Below the pieces are notes generated by a model. That model had not been told where the DNA came from, ran no database searches, and was given only the letters and a program-made list of their open reading frames with translations. Of a stretch of 64,000 nt of DNA, positions 1 to 8,805 are shown piece after piece. Where the stretch lies: positions 62,001-126,000 of the forward strand of contig CAVQER010000003.1 of NCBI GenBank assembly GCA_963711595.1, written 5' to 3'. Within the stretch, counting starts at the first letter, position 1; each line of letters starts with the position of its first letter. The position numbers and the translations under genes are program-made. Source of the DNA: JAUSIF01 sp963711595. GTDB lineage: Bacteria; Pseudomonadota; Alphaproteobacteria; Rhizobiales; Xanthobacteraceae.

Positions 1-282
1 TACGGTCATTTCACCGAAGAGGCGACGGCCTTCCGGGACCAGAGCGATCCCGGCCGCGACGATCCTGTGCGGCGGCACCTGCTCGATCTGCCGACCCTCG
101 AACAGAATCTTGCCGCCCGGCCGCGGACGCACGAGACCGGCGATTGTCTTCAGAAGGGTTGTCTTGCCCGCGCCGTTCGCACCCAAAATGACCGTGGTAC
201 GCCCGGCCTCCGCATCGAGCGTAACGTCGTGCAACGCTTCGTGCTTGCCGTAGGCAACGCTGATGCGCTCAAGCCGCAGCAT
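1..282 (-). CDS. livF: Liv-type ABC transporter ATP-binding protein, LivF family (partial, cut by window edge)
   Basis: Second ATPase of a branched-chain-amino-acid-type importer; only the first 94 residues are in the window and the C-terminal part lies beyond the left edge. The protein begins MLRLERISVAYGK and has Walker A GANGAGKTT at residues 34-42, followed by ALVPEGRRLFGEMTV, the VPEGR...F text typical of LivF. Its start lies 14 bases inside the end of the upstream livG-like gene, so translation is probably coupled. It would energise the permeases encoded upstream on the same strand. The substrate is not defined by sequence; the catabolic neighbours suggest an aromatic or other organic acid rather than leucine. 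Confidence 0.9.
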   Translation of the reverse strand, partial: MLRLERISVAYGKHEALHDVTLDAEAGRTTVILGANGAGKTTLLKTIAGLVRPRPGGKILFEGRQIEQVPPHRIVAAGIALVPEGRRLFGEMTV

Positions 283-1012
283 CGTCAACTCCGAGATAGG
301 CACGCATGACCTCGGTGTCGGAAAGCACCGCTTCCGGCGTCCCTTCGGCGATCTTTTCGCCGGCGTTCATGACGACCACCTTATCACAAAGGGCACGGAT
401 GGCCTCCATGACGTGCTCGATCATGACGATGGTTATTCCTTCCCTTCGAATCTGACGAATGAGATCGATTCCGATGCGAAGCTCAGTCGGATTGAGCCCC
501 GCTAACCATTCGTCAAGAAGGAGCAGTTGCGGCCGCGTCGCCAGCGCGCGGGCGAGCTCGATCCGCTTTTGGTCGATGTAGGTCAGCTGTGAAGCGAACA
601 GTCCGGCACGCCCGGCCATGCCGACGCGTACAAGGAGGGCGTCTGCTTCATGTCCGGCCTTTGTCGGCGTTGTCGGATCCGATCCGAACATGCGTCCGAG
701 CATGACATTCTCTCGCGTCGTCATGTGCGGCAATACGCGGACGAGCTGGAACGTGCGCGCGATGCGCGCACGGCACACTTGGTAGGATTGCGAGCCGATG
801 ATCTCACGACCGCCGAAACGAACCGAACCTTTGTCGGCAGTGAGTTCGGCCGTAATCAAGTTGAGGACGGTGGTCTTTCCCGATCCGTTCGGGCCGATCA
901 GACCGAAGATCGAGCCCTCAGGAATGTCGAAGGAAATGTCGCGTACGGCCACGAGGCCCCCGAAGGCTTTGCGCAGTCCGTTCACGCTGAGGAGGACGCC
1001 GCTGTTTGCCAT
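269..1012 (-). CDS. livG: Liv-type ABC transporter ATP-binding protein, LivG family with variant signature motif
   Basis: First ATPase of the importer, 247 residues, the usual LivG length. Walker A GPNGSGKTT is at residues 40-48 and Walker B LLLLDEWLAGLNP around 163-173. The ABC signature, normally LSYGEQ or LPYGQQ in this family, reads LTYIDQ (143-148), so both the usual Ser and Gly are replaced; the Walker B Pro is Trp. I chose ATG at 1012 because it sits in a TGATG overlap with the livM stop and starts the normal N-terminus MANSGVLLSVNGL, although the frame stays open further upstream. Likely cytoplasmic partner of the LivH/LivM permeases. Confidence 0.9.
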   Translation of the reverse strand: MANSGVLLSVNGLRKAFGGLVAVRDISFDIPEGSIFGLIGPNGSGKTTVLNLITAELTADKGSVRFGGREIIGSQSYQVCRARIARTFQLVRVLPHMTTRENVMLGRMFGSDPTTPTKAGHEADALLVRVGMAGRAGLFASQLTYIDQKRIELARALATRPQLLLLDEWLAGLNPTELRIGIDLIRQIRREGITIVMIEHVMEAIRALCDKVVVMNAGEKIAEGTPEAVLSDTEVMRAYLGVDDAAA

Positions 1013-1971
1013 CACTGGGCCTCCGCGCCCGCGCGCGCGCCCCGGGTGCGCCAGGAATGATGGAGCCGCAGCAAGAGACGCGTGACGCCGCCTGGGAGGA
1101 AGTAGACGATGACGACGAAGCAAAGTCCGAGCACGATGCTGAAGTGATGCGGGAAAGTACCGGCCAGGTACTCGGATAGGAGCACCAGCGGCACAGCACC
1201 GACCGCGGGCCCCCATGCGCGGCCAGGGCCGCCGAGCAAGGCCGCGATCAAGACCTGAAACGACCACGTGTTGTTGAACGCGATGCTGGCGTCGACATAG
1301 GGATAGCGAAGCGCGAGCACCGCGCCGACAAGCCCCATCACGGCGGCCGAAAGCGCGAAGCAAACGACCTTGACGAGAGTCGTGTTTACTCCGGTGTGAC
1401 GGGCGACGGTCTCGTCCTCGCCGATCGCCCGCAGCGCAAAGCCCAGCCGGCTTTGGCTAACGAACCAGCTGCCGACGATCGCGACCAGCGCGATAGCCAA
1501 CAGCGTTTGATAGATCGCAATATTCGAGACGTCAGTGAAGATATAACGAGACACCGTCCGGTTGATTTTGATCTCCCACCAGTTCAGCACCTGGTGGATG
1601 AGCTCGGTCAGACCGAACGTGAATACGACGAAATACACGCCGCGCAGGCGCAGTGTGGAAAGGCCTACGAGCAGGGCTATCAGGAAGGCTACGAGTCCGG
1701 CAGCTGCGATAGCGACGGGGACCGGAACGTAGACGTGGGTGACCGCGAGCACGTAAATGCCAATGCCGAAGAAGGACGCGGTCGCGAGAGAAATGTAGCG
1801 CGTCGCACCGGAAAAGAACGACCACGCGGTCGCGAGCGCCACATTGGCGTAGAGCAAGAGGCACAGCGAAATCACGTAGCCGGACGCATAGAGCGGTACG
1901 AGCGCAAGCACGACAGTGCCGAGCGCGGTCAGCGCCGCCGCTCGCCAATGATGTTTGACAAGCTCACGCAC
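1012..1971 (-). CDS. livM: Liv-type ABC transporter permease, LivM family
   Basis: Inner-membrane permease of 319 residues with about nine hydrophobic segments. Family text includes SLATASFFGIGIY near residue 60, LRLRGVYFVVFTFGLTELIHQ near 110 and the cytoplasmic coupling region GFALRAIGEDETVARHTG (about 177-194). It overlaps livH upstream by 8 bases and livG downstream by one base, so it belongs to one transcript. Pairs with LivH to form the translocation channel. Substrate unknown. Confidence 0.9.
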   Translation of the reverse strand: MRELVKHHWRAAALTALGTVVLALVPLYASGYVISLCLLLYANVALATAWSFFSGATRYISLATASFFGIGIYVLAVTHVYVPVPVAIAAAGLVAFLIALLVGLSTLRLRGVYFVVFTFGLTELIHQVLNWWEIKINRTVSRYIFTDVSNIAIYQTLLAIALVAIVGSWFVSQSRLGFALRAIGEDETVARHTGVNTTLVKVVCFALSAAVMGLVGAVLALRYPYVDASIAFNNTWSFQVLIAALLGGPGRAWGPAVGAVPLVLLSEYLAGTFPHHFSIVLGLCFVVIVYFLPGGVTRLLLRLHHSWRTRGARAGAEAQ

Positions 1972-2833
1972 GGGTGAACAACCCCGTCGGCCGCACCAGC
2001 AGAATGAGCATGAACAGGCCGAAGTTGATCGCGATTGTCAGTGCGGGATCGATCAAGTAACCGCCCATCGATTCGACGATGCCGAGCAGGAGTCCGGCGG
2101 CGAGCGTGCCGGTGACGCGGCCGACACCCGCCATGATCACCACAATCAGTGCCTTTAAGGTGTACTCGACGCCGGTCGTCGCGCTGAAAGAAATGAAGGT
2201 ACTAACCAGCATCCCCGAAGCCGCCGCCAATGCGCCACCGGCAGCGAACGCAATCGCGGAGTATCTCCGGACATCAATCCCGACGAGGGCCGCCGCAACC
2301 GGATCGATCGTGATTGCTCGCAGCGCCGCGCCAAAACGCGTGTAACGCAGGATCAGAAAAAGCAGGAGGGCGATGGCGCAGGCGCCGAGAAATGCGAGCA
2401 CCCGGTTGAGCGCAACGGTTGCGCCGCCCAGATGCACCGGAGAGGACAGATAGCTGTAACCGCGGAGATCGCCGCTCCAGTTCACTAGGGCCAAACCCTG
2501 AAACACGAATAACAGCCCGAACGTGACGAGCACCACGTCGGCGTCCAGCGCGTCCTGATCCGATGCGCGGTGAATCAGAGGGATCATCATGTACTGGTAG
2601 ATCAGCCAGTTAATAACGAACGCGATCGGCATGCTGACGAACAGGCTCAGCGCCGGATCGAGTTTCCACAATACGATCGTGAAGAAGGCGGTAAACGCGC
2701 CGCCGATAAAAAACTCTCCGTAGGAAAGATTCAAAATGCGCGCGACGCCGTATTGCAGATTGAGGCCGAGGGCGATGAGCCCGTACATCCCGCCAAGGAG
2801 GATGCCGCCGAGAAATACTTCAAAGAGAATCAC
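1964..2833 (-). CDS. livH: Liv-type ABC transporter permease, LivH family
   Basis: Inner-membrane permease, about 289 residues, with the LivH N-terminus FLGGILLGGMYGLIALGLNL followed by GVARILNLSYGEFFIGGAF and the coupling region RFGAALRAITIDPVAAALVGID. The frame is open to a TTG at 2851, but GTG at 2833 has a G-rich ribosome-binding run five bases upstream, so I prefer it. The gene follows the binding-protein gene across a strong stem-loop with a T tract (2858-2886), which should lower permease expression relative to the binding protein. Confidence 0.88.
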   Translation of the reverse strand: MILFEVFLGGILLGGMYGLIALGLNLQYGVARILNLSYGEFFIGGAFTAFFTIVLWKLDPALSLFVSMPIAFVINWLIYQYMMIPLIHRASDQDALDADVVLVTFGLLFVFQGLALVNWSGDLRGYSYLSSPVHLGGATVALNRVLAFLGACAIALLLFLILRYTRFGAALRAITIDPVAAALVGIDVRRYSAIAFAAGGALAAASGMLVSTFISFSATTGVEYTLKALIVVIMAGVGRVTGTLAAGLLLGIVESMGGYLIDPALTIAINFGLFMLILLVRPTGLFTRA

Positions 2834-2850
2834 GCCCACCCCCCGGTGCA

Positions 2851-2886
2851 AACAAAAGGGTCAGGCCGATCTGCTCGGCCTGACCC
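2851..2886 (-). terminator. Stem-loop with T tract between binding-protein gene and livH
   Basis: Perfect 12-bp stem: arm GGGTCAGGCCGA at 2858-2869, loop of 5, complementary arm at 2875-2886. Read on the minus strand it is followed by TTTTGTTT, the layout of an intrinsic terminator. It lies between the binding-protein stop (2914) and the livH start (2833), so it probably gives partial termination or 3'-end protection of the binding-protein message. Confidence 0.75.
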
Positions 2887-2913
2887 CATTACTCAACCCG
2901 CATTACCGATCCG

Positions 2914-4131
2914 TCACGACCATGCGGGCTTCGGGAACTGAAGCGGCTTCGCGCCGGCCTTGTCGGTCGGGGCGATCGCAACGAGCTCGCCGTTCTGCCA
3001 TTGGGAAACGGACCAAGGATTTGCGTTGAGTTGCTTCGCAAACCTCATGTCGCCCCAAACGGTCTTGAACGTGCTGCTGCCCATCACATCGCGGATCTTC
3101 TTGCGATCAATCTCGCCGACCTGCTCGATCGCCTGCTGCGTGAATTGAAGTGCAGCATAGACCTGCACGCCGCCGGCCTCGTAGTCGCGGTTCAAGAGGG
3201 CTTTGTGGCCCTTGGCATAGGCGTCCATGCCGGGCGCGGTTGGATCCGCTCCCCCATACGCCAGGATGCCGTTCACCTTGTTGCCGAACTTGCTCTTGTA
3301 GGTCGGGAACACGCCGCCGATCGCGACATACATGAGCTGCGGGTTGAAGCCCACGATCTGACACTGCTCCGTCAGCATGAAGGTGTCGGGCGGGTAGCTG
3401 AACGCGAGGAAAGCGTCCGGGTTGGTCGCCATCACTTCGCGAACGATCGGCTGGAGGTCAGCAGCACCGAACGGATAAGTCTTGGTGATCACAACCTCGA
3501 GCCCCGCCGCCTTCGCCACGTCTTGAAACGCCGCATTCATTTCGACGCCATACTCGACCGACGGGTGCACGACGGCGACGCGGCCCTTAATCTTGCCCTG
3601 CTTCTTCAAGTCGGCCAGGACCTTGGCGAGCGGCTCCGTCGACTCCTTCGGCTGCGAGATGTTCCAGAAGGCGTAGGGCCACTTCGGACCCAGCTCATAC
3701 GTCTTGTTGGTGGTGGCCGTCGTCATGATCACCGGATACTCGTACTTGTTGACGATCGGCGCCGCCGCCAGATTCATGTGCGAGGCATAGGGGCTAAGCA
3801 CCATGTCGACCTTATCCTGCTGGATCAGGCGTTCGACGAGCTTGAGCAGCTCGTCCGGCTTACCCTGGTCGTCGTAGGCGACCATTTCGATCGGCACCTT
3901 CTTGTTGAATTTCTTCAACGTGATGCCGCCGGCGTCATTCACAACCTTGTTCCACAGCTTGTAATTCGAAACCGTGGTCGAATCCGCTCCCGGCGCCAGT
4001 GGGCCGGACAGGGTGATCGCGTAGCCGAAGCGAAGCTTGTCGGGCGCCGATTGGGCCTGAGCATAGACCGTCGGCAGAGTTGCAGCGCCGACTACCGCCG
4101 CGCTGCCCTTTACGAACGTCCTTCTGTCCAT
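2914..4131 (-). CDS. Branched-chain-amino-acid-type ABC transporter substrate-binding protein
   Basis: Periplasmic binding protein of the Peripla_BP_6 (LivJ/LivK) fold, 405 residues. The N-terminus MDRRTFVKGSAAVVGAATLP holds a twin-arginine-like motif (RRTFVKG) and a hydrophobic stretch ending near YAQAQ, so export may be by Tat. LRFGYAITLSGPLAPGADS is the standard first beta strand and ligand loop. ATG at 4131 is preferred over 4152 because GGGAGG lies 9-10 bases upstream and the signal peptide starts there. First gene of the livH-M-G-F series; it delivers ligand to those permeases. Ligand cannot be read from sequence. Confidence 0.9.
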   Translation of the reverse strand: MDRRTFVKGSAAVVGAATLPTVYAQAQSAPDKLRFGYAITLSGPLAPGADSTTVSNYKLWNKVVNDAGGITLKKFNKKVPIEMVAYDDQGKPDELLKLVERLIQQDKVDMVLSPYASHMNLAAAPIVNKYEYPVIMTTATTNKTYELGPKWPYAFWNISQPKESTEPLAKVLADLKKQGKIKGRVAVVHPSVEYGVEMNAAFQDVAKAAGLEVVITKTYPFGAADLQPIVREVMATNPDAFLAFSYPPDTFMLTEQCQIVGFNPQLMYVAIGGVFPTYKSKFGNKVNGILAYGGADPTAPGMDAYAKGHKALLNRDYEAGGVQVYAALQFTQQAIEQVGEIDRKKIRDVMGSSTFKTVWGDMRFAKQLNANPWSVSQWQNGELVAIAPTDKAGAKPLQFPKPAWS

Positions 4132-4271
4132 CTTCGTTTCCTCCCGAAACATCAGGTATCTGCCCGCATTTTTGAGGCGACGGGCACTCGCTCTTTGTTT
4201 TTGAGGCGAGGCGGTACGAAACCGCCACGCCGCCGAAACTTTATCTTACGTCCTTGCCCTACCAGCCGGGG

Positions 4272-5036
4272 TCAGCCGAGGAAATTTCCGACCGCCTCCA
4301 CTGCCTCCGGCTTCTCAAGATGCACGAGGTGCCCCGCGCCCTTGTAGATCTTGATCTCGGCCGCCGGGATGAACTTCTTCCACATTTCGGTGTGCTCGAC
4401 CGGGATCAGCTTATCTTCCTCACCCCAGACGATCATGGTCGGCACCTTGATCCGGTGCAGGAAGCGCATGAACTTCGGGTCTCCCGGGTGCTCCCAGTAG
4501 ATCCGCGCGAATGTGGTTGCCTCGCGGTACCGGTCGCCCATGAAATCGAGGCCCGGATTTTCCGGTAGCCGCTTCAGCAGCACGTCCATGTTGGAGACGA
4601 GGAAGCCGAGCACCTGATCGCCGGGAACGGCCATCAGATCCACCATCGGATGTTGCGGATCGATGATGCCGCTAGGTCCGATCAACACGAGCTTCTTGAT
4701 GCGGTGACCATGCTCGCTCGCAAAACGCGCCGCGATCTCGCCGCCCATTGAAAGGCCGACGAGATTGAAGCGATCGAGCTTCAGGATGTCGAACAATTCG
4801 AGATAGTGCATGACGTAGTCATGCAGGCTCGAAAGTGTCGGATCGTCACCCGACTCGCCGAATCCTGGATGGTAGGGTGCGATCACCCGATATTTGCTGG
4901 TCCATGGTTCCGCAAAATCGAACCCGTCGACTGTGCCGCCGCCGTGAAAGAAGACGACCGGCTCCCCGTGACCGGCCGAATAGACGACCGTCTTGACGCC
5001 GTTGATATTGTAAGTCTCGCGCTCGAACTTCGCCAT
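4272..5036 (-). CDS. Alpha/beta hydrolase, likely catabolic C-C or ester hydrolase
   Basis: Cytoplasmic alpha/beta-hydrolase of 254 residues with no signal peptide. A complete triad is visible: nucleophile Ser96 in GLSMGG, Asp208 in WGEEDKLIP, and His236 in GAGHLVHLE. The oxyanion-hole HGGG is at 31-34. Overall layout resembles meta-cleavage-product hydrolases of aromatic pathways (MhpC/BphD type) but also esterases and lactonases. It starts 16 bases after the LLM monooxygenase with a GAGGAA ribosome-binding site, so the two are co-expressed. A ring-opening or ester-cleaving step after the LLM oxygenation is a reasonable inference. Confidence 0.85.
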   Translation of the reverse strand: MAKFERETYNINGVKTVVYSAGHGEPVVFFHGGGTVDGFDFAEPWTSKYRVIAPYHPGFGESGDDPTLSSLHDYVMHYLELFDILKLDRFNLVGLSMGGEIAARFASEHGHRIKKLVLIGPSGIIDPQHPMVDLMAVPGDQVLGFLVSNMDVLLKRLPENPGLDFMGDRYREATTFARIYWEHPGDPKFMRFLHRIKVPTMIVWGEEDKLIPVEHTEMWKKFIPAAEIKIYKGAGHLVHLEKPEAVEAVGNFLG

Positions 5037-5052
5037 TTTCTGATTCCTCGCC

Positions 5053-6222
5053 CTATTCTGCCGCCATACGATACGAGGGCGTTTGACGCGAGCGCAGGCG
5101 CGGCATCACTTCCTCGGCGAACAGCGTGAGATTCTTCACGGTCTTCCAGTGCGGCATATCCGCGACGTGCATCACGTTATTGAAGTGCGTCGTCTTCATC
5201 TTTACCGACCACTCGCCGAGCTGATTGGCCACCTTTTCCGGCGTGCCAACCGCGATGAAGAAGGACTTGCTGATCGCGTCGAAGTCAAAGCCGCCGTGCA
5301 TCTTGTCGGCCATTGCGGCGCGCATCTTCAGTTGCTCGACCGAGAGATAGCCTGGAGGCGCGAGGAACTGCGGCGAAGTGCGCGCGTAGTCCTCAAAGAA
5401 GCGCTGCAGGTGAACCTTGTATTCCTTTTCCGCCTGCTCATTCGTCTCAGCGACATAGACGAAGGTGAGCAACGGCAGTTGATCCGGACGCAGTGTATGC
5501 CCGTACGTGCTCGCACGCTGGCGAAGATTTTCATTGAGTTCGGCGGCGCGCTGCTGCGTGACGAACACCGATGCGTAGCCGAAGCCCAATTCCGCCGCGA
5601 TTTCGATCGTCTCCGGGCTGCCAGTGCCGACAATGTAACAGGGCGGATGCGGGCGCTGATACGGACGCGGCCACGGATTGAGGAAGCGGTAGGTATAGAA
5701 CTGACCGTAATGCGTGGTCGGTCCGTCCTCCGTCCACGCCTGCAGGATGATCTTGAGCGACTCCTTGAACTTCTCGCGGGCGGTGGCGGGGTTGCCGGCG
5801 TTCGACCAGTACTCCATGCCGGTGCCGAGCGGGAACGCGACTTCAAGGCGACCCTTCGACATAACGTCGAGGATCGCATACTCCTCGGCGAGGCGGTTCG
5901 GCAGCATCAAGTTCGGCGGCGTGCCCCAAACGCAGATGCGGGCGTTCTTGGTCTGCGGGACGAGTGCTGCGGCGATCAGGTTCGGAGTCGCCATCAAGCT
6001 GTAGACGGTGTTGTGGTGCTCGTTCACCGTGATGCCGTCGAAGCCGAGCTTGTCGGCAAGCACGAGCTCCTGGAGGTAGCGGTTGTAAAGGTCGTGGCCC
6101 TTGTCGGCGTCGAAGTACTTGTTCGGAAAGCTCACCCAGGTGGACTTATACTCTTTGTGATTTTCCGGCAGATGCGCGTAAGGCATGAAGTGCATTACGT
6201 TGAACCGCATTGCAGCGCCCAT
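5053..6222 (-). CDS. LLM-class flavin-dependent oxidoreductase (bacterial luciferase-like monooxygenase)
   Basis: Member of the luciferase-like monooxygenase superfamily, 389 residues: TIM-barrel enzymes that use reduced FMN and oxygen. Visible hallmarks are LGFDGITVNEHHNTVYS near residues 59-75, ICVWGTPPNLMLPNRLAEEYAILD and GRLEVAFPLGTGMEYW. AGGAG lies seven bases before ATG 6222; another ATG at 6210 is possible. It is first in the hydrolase-Liv transporter series on the minus strand, so it probably oxygenates the imported compound or an early intermediate. A separate flavin reductase, usually required, is not seen in the window. Confidence 0.88.
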   Translation of the reverse strand: MGAAMRFNVMHFMPYAHLPENHKEYKSTWVSFPNKYFDADKGHDLYNRYLQELVLADKLGFDGITVNEHHNTVYSLMATPNLIAAALVPQTKNARICVWGTPPNLMLPNRLAEEYAILDVMSKGRLEVAFPLGTGMEYWSNAGNPATAREKFKESLKIILQAWTEDGPTTHYGQFYTYRFLNPWPRPYQRPHPPCYIVGTGSPETIEIAAELGFGYASVFVTQQRAAELNENLRQRASTYGHTLRPDQLPLLTFVYVAETNEQAEKEYKVHLQRFFEDYARTSPQFLAPPGYLSVEQLKMRAAMADKMHGGFDFDAISKSFFIAVGTPEKVANQLGEWSVKMKTTHFNNVMHVADMPHWKTVKNLTLFAEEVMPRLRSRQTPSYRMAAE

Positions 6223-6402
6223 TTCTCCGCTCCTATGACCGATCTATTCAGATGATCGTCCGCGCGAGACGGACGAACTCCCCTTCGCACACGAGCCACG
6301 CCGACGCGGCCGCACGCCACTGGTGAATGAGTTTTCGTTGCGAAGGACAGCGGCACGTCGGCGCCGTCGCCTTCCTCCCGAGTTCTTCTTCTTTTGATAG
6401 TT

Positions 6403-6432
6403 ATTGTAGGTACTTGCTTGCGTGCGAGTTAA
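6403..6432 (-). promoter_or_regulatory. Candidate sigma70-type promoter for the LLM-hydrolase-Liv operon
   Basis: On the minus strand TTAACT (6427-6432), an 18-base spacer and TACAAT (6403-6408) form a partial -35/-10 pair, four and five of six consensus matches. It lies in the 373-base gap 6223-6595 between the acyl-CoA synthetase stop and the LLM start, leaving a leader of about 175 bases. Otherwise the gap holds only a 6-bp GC hairpin at 6567-6584 just after the synthetase stop, without a T run. No gene is supported in the gap. Confidence 0.35.
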
Positions 6433-6595
6433 CGATTTCGGCCGCACCTGCCGCTGGTATACGCGCGATATCGTTTTGGGATTTTCCCGCTCTGCCGCTG
6501 AGGGCAAGCGCGCGTCCGTGGAACCTTTCCGGCGTTTTCTGTGACAAAGGACGTCGGCGACCTTCCGGCCGCGCCGGGGCGGCCTCCCACTCAAA

Positions 6596-8131
6596 CTAGA
6601 AATTCTGTCCGCCGAAACGAGCCTTCAATTCGCGACGAAGTACCTTTCCGTAAGCGTTTTTCGGCAATTCCGGCAGGATGCGAACCGACTTCGGTTTCTT
6701 GAAGCTCGCCAAATGCTCGCGACAAAAGGCGATCAGCGCATCGCCCGTTACGCTTAGCGCATCCTCTCGCAGCACCACCGCCGCCGCAACGCTCTCGCCC
6801 CATTCCTTATCAGGCAATCCGAAGACAATCGCCTCTTTCACCGAGGGATGACGCACGAGAACATCTTCGATCTCCCGCGGATAGATATTGCTGCCGCCAC
6901 TGATGATCGTGTCGTGCCGGCGGTCGAGCAGGTGCAGTCTGCCGCCTGCATCGAACAGCCCGATGTCGCCAGTGCGGAGCCAACCGCCGTCGAGTGCGGC
7001 GGCCGTCGCTTCCTGATTCTTCCAGTACCCGGTCATCACGACGTCGCCGTGCACCGCGATTTCGCCCGGCGTTCCGGCCGGCTGCGCAGTGCCGTGCTCA
7101 TCGAGGATCGCGACGTCGACGCCCGTGCGTACGTAGCCGGCGGAGCTTAGAACCTCTTCGCTCTTGCTCAGGTGGTCGCGCGCCGGAAGCACGGAGATGG
7201 TCATCGGCGCCTCGCCCTGTCCGTACAGTTGCACGAAAATTGGGCCGAAGCGGCCAACCGCGGCCTGGATATGCTCAACGTGAATTGGAGCGCCCCCGTA
7301 GATGACCGAGCGGAGCGAGCTCGTGTCATGTCGGGCATCGCCATCGAGGAGACGCACGATCATGGTCGGGGCCACGAAGGCGAGCGATGTGATCTTCTCG
7401 CGCGCGATCGTCGAAAGGACTGCGTCTGGGTCGAAACTCGGATGATCGAAGATGATGTTCTCCGAGCCACCCGCGAGGGCCGGAATGAGATAGACACCGC
7501 TCCCGTGCGAGAGCGGCGCCGCATGCAGCACGCGGTCGTCGGGACCGAAGCGATAGATGTCAGCGAGGCAATTGACCGACATCGCGATCAGACTTCGGTG
7601 CGACAGCATCGCGCCCTTGGGCCGGCCGGTCGTGCCTGAGGTGTAGAAGATCCAGGCGGTGTCACCCCGTGCTACGTCCGCGGGGGACATCTTCATCGGA
7701 GTGGCGCGGCGTACGCACGCCTCAAACGACTCTTGGCCTTCCGCTCGCCCGACGGCGATCACGCGCGGCTGGACATTTTCAGGCAGCGCTTCTACGAGCG
7801 CGTTCTCGGCATCTGCGTCAACGATGACAGCGACGGCGCCGCAATGCTCGATGATGTAGGCAGCCTCGCGAGGATGCAGCTTCACGTTCACCGGGACCGC
7901 GACGATGCCGGCGTGGAATAAGCCGAACAGCGCCACCGGATACTCGAACCCATTCCGCAGATAGATGACGACGCGATCGCCCCGCTTGACACCGGCAGCG
8001 ATCAGACCGGCGCCAAATGCGGCGGACTGCGCTGCGAGTTCCGCATAGGTCGCAGAACGCAAGCCATGGCGGACGGCGCACGCGTCGGAGCGATGCATCG
8101 CGGCGTTTGCGAAAAGCTGGAAGACGTTCAT
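6596..8131 (-). CDS. AMP-dependent acyl-CoA synthetase/ligase
   Basis: ANL-superfamily enzyme of 511 residues, cytoplasmic, activating a carboxylic acid to its CoA thioester through an acyl-adenylate. The P-loop IFYTSGTTGRPKGAML is near residues 161-176, the adenine region near QLYGQGEAP, then WLRTGDIG, the hinge DTIISGGSNIYPREIEDVL and the C-terminal catalytic Lys in PKNAYGKVLRRELK. No signal peptide or membrane segment. It follows the cupin gene by 23 bases. Substrate unknown; placement between TRAP and Liv importer genes suggests that it activates the imported acid or a degradation product. Confidence 0.9.
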   Translation of the reverse strand: MNVFQLFANAAMHRSDACAVRHGLRSATYAELAAQSAAFGAGLIAAGVKRGDRVVIYLRNGFEYPVALFGLFHAGIVAVPVNVKLHPREAAYIIEHCGAVAVIVDADAENALVEALPENVQPRVIAVGRAEGQESFEACVRRATPMKMSPADVARGDTAWIFYTSGTTGRPKGAMLSHRSLIAMSVNCLADIYRFGPDDRVLHAAPLSHGSGVYLIPALAGGSENIIFDHPSFDPDAVLSTIAREKITSLAFVAPTMIVRLLDGDARHDTSSLRSVIYGGAPIHVEHIQAAVGRFGPIFVQLYGQGEAPMTISVLPARDHLSKSEEVLSSAGYVRTGVDVAILDEHGTAQPAGTPGEIAVHGDVVMTGYWKNQEATAAALDGGWLRTGDIGLFDAGGRLHLLDRRHDTIISGGSNIYPREIEDVLVRHPSVKEAIVFGLPDKEWGESVAAAVVLREDALSVTGDALIAFCREHLASFKKPKSVRILPELPKNAYGKVLRRELKARFGGQNF

Positions 8132-8154
8132 CGCATTATCCTAAGCGCGAATCG

Positions 8155-8781
8155 TCAGCGGCGGTGGCGCGTCGCCTTCTTCCGCACCTTCCTCGTCGAT
8201 ACTCTGGCTGTTCCTTTGGCGGGCTTGCGTATGGCGGCCTTGCCGCCTTTGCCGACGGGACGTGCGCTTACGAGCACGGCGGCAATGATGCACGGTTCGT
8301 TCGTGCGGACGCTCCAGGAATGATTGGTGCCACGCTGGACAAAGATGTCGCCCGCTTTCAATAGGACCTCGCCCTTGTCCACGATCGCCCAGATTTCACC
8401 TTTCAACACGATGATGTAGTCGACCGTCGCGGTCTTGTGCATCATCGGGTCGTCAGAGTGCCTGTCGGGCGCGTGCCCGGCGCCAATCGAATCGAACGCT
8501 TCGCGCGCGTTCGCGCTTTGGCGCCATTGTGTGTCCGGCGGAAACTCGACGATACGGAGGATCGTGCCGTTCTTCGGCGGCTCGAGATGCACCTGGCGCG
8601 CCGCGGCATCTGCGTTACCTTCATTCGACGCTGGCGCGCCTTTCGTCTCCCAGAGATCCGTCAGCGCGAGCCCGGGCATCGACGCCATTTCCAGAATATT
8701 CGGCGCGATTCCGTCGGTCATGATGATCGATTTTCCGTCGCTGTCGTGACCGGTGAGAACGCGACGAATTCGGTGGGGCAT
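8155..8781 (-). CDS. Single-domain cupin protein with basic C-terminal tail (copy 1)
   Basis: Cupin_2-type beta-barrel, 208 residues. Core motifs are HKTATVDYIIVLKGE with His and Glu as candidate metal ligands and GDIFVQRGTNHSW with the second His. It is a paralogue of the cupin at 13681-14217: both start with a RI-R/H-VxTGH-x-GK-xII segment and share the same core order. Unlike that copy it carries a C-terminal tail of about 35 residues rich in Lys and Arg (for example KVRKKATRHRR). Reaction unknown: small ring-cleavage dioxygenase, isomerase or decarboxylase-like roles are all possible. An AGAGGA ribosome-binding site precedes ATG 8781. Confidence 0.82.
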   Translation of the reverse strand: MPHRIRRVLTGHDSDGKSIIMTDGIAPNILEMASMPGLALTDLWETKGAPASNEGNADAAARQVHLEPPKNGTILRIVEFPPDTQWRQSANAREAFDSIGAGHAPDRHSDDPMMHKTATVDYIIVLKGEIWAIVDKGEVLLKAGDIFVQRGTNHSWSVRTNEPCIIAAVLVSARPVGKGGKAAIRKPAKGTARVSTRKVRKKATRHRR

Positions 8782-8805
8782 GAGTTCGGTCCTCTTGCTG
8801 GAAGT

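Noticed and set aside
3001..4347. Long plus-strand open frame (448 codons) opposite the binding-protein gene
   Set aside because: It is the reverse shadow of a well-supported periplasmic binding protein; composition is Arg/His/Leu-rich and no family motif is seen.
5083..6255. 390-codon plus-strand frame opposite the LLM monooxygenase
   Set aside because: Shadow of the minus-strand gene, no recognisable domain and unusual His/Arg content.
6244..6594. 116-codon minus-strand frame in the gap before the LLM gene
   Set aside because: Arg/Ser-rich translation without motifs; the segment is better explained as a promoter and leader region, despite a GGGAGG at 6375-6380 on the minus strand.
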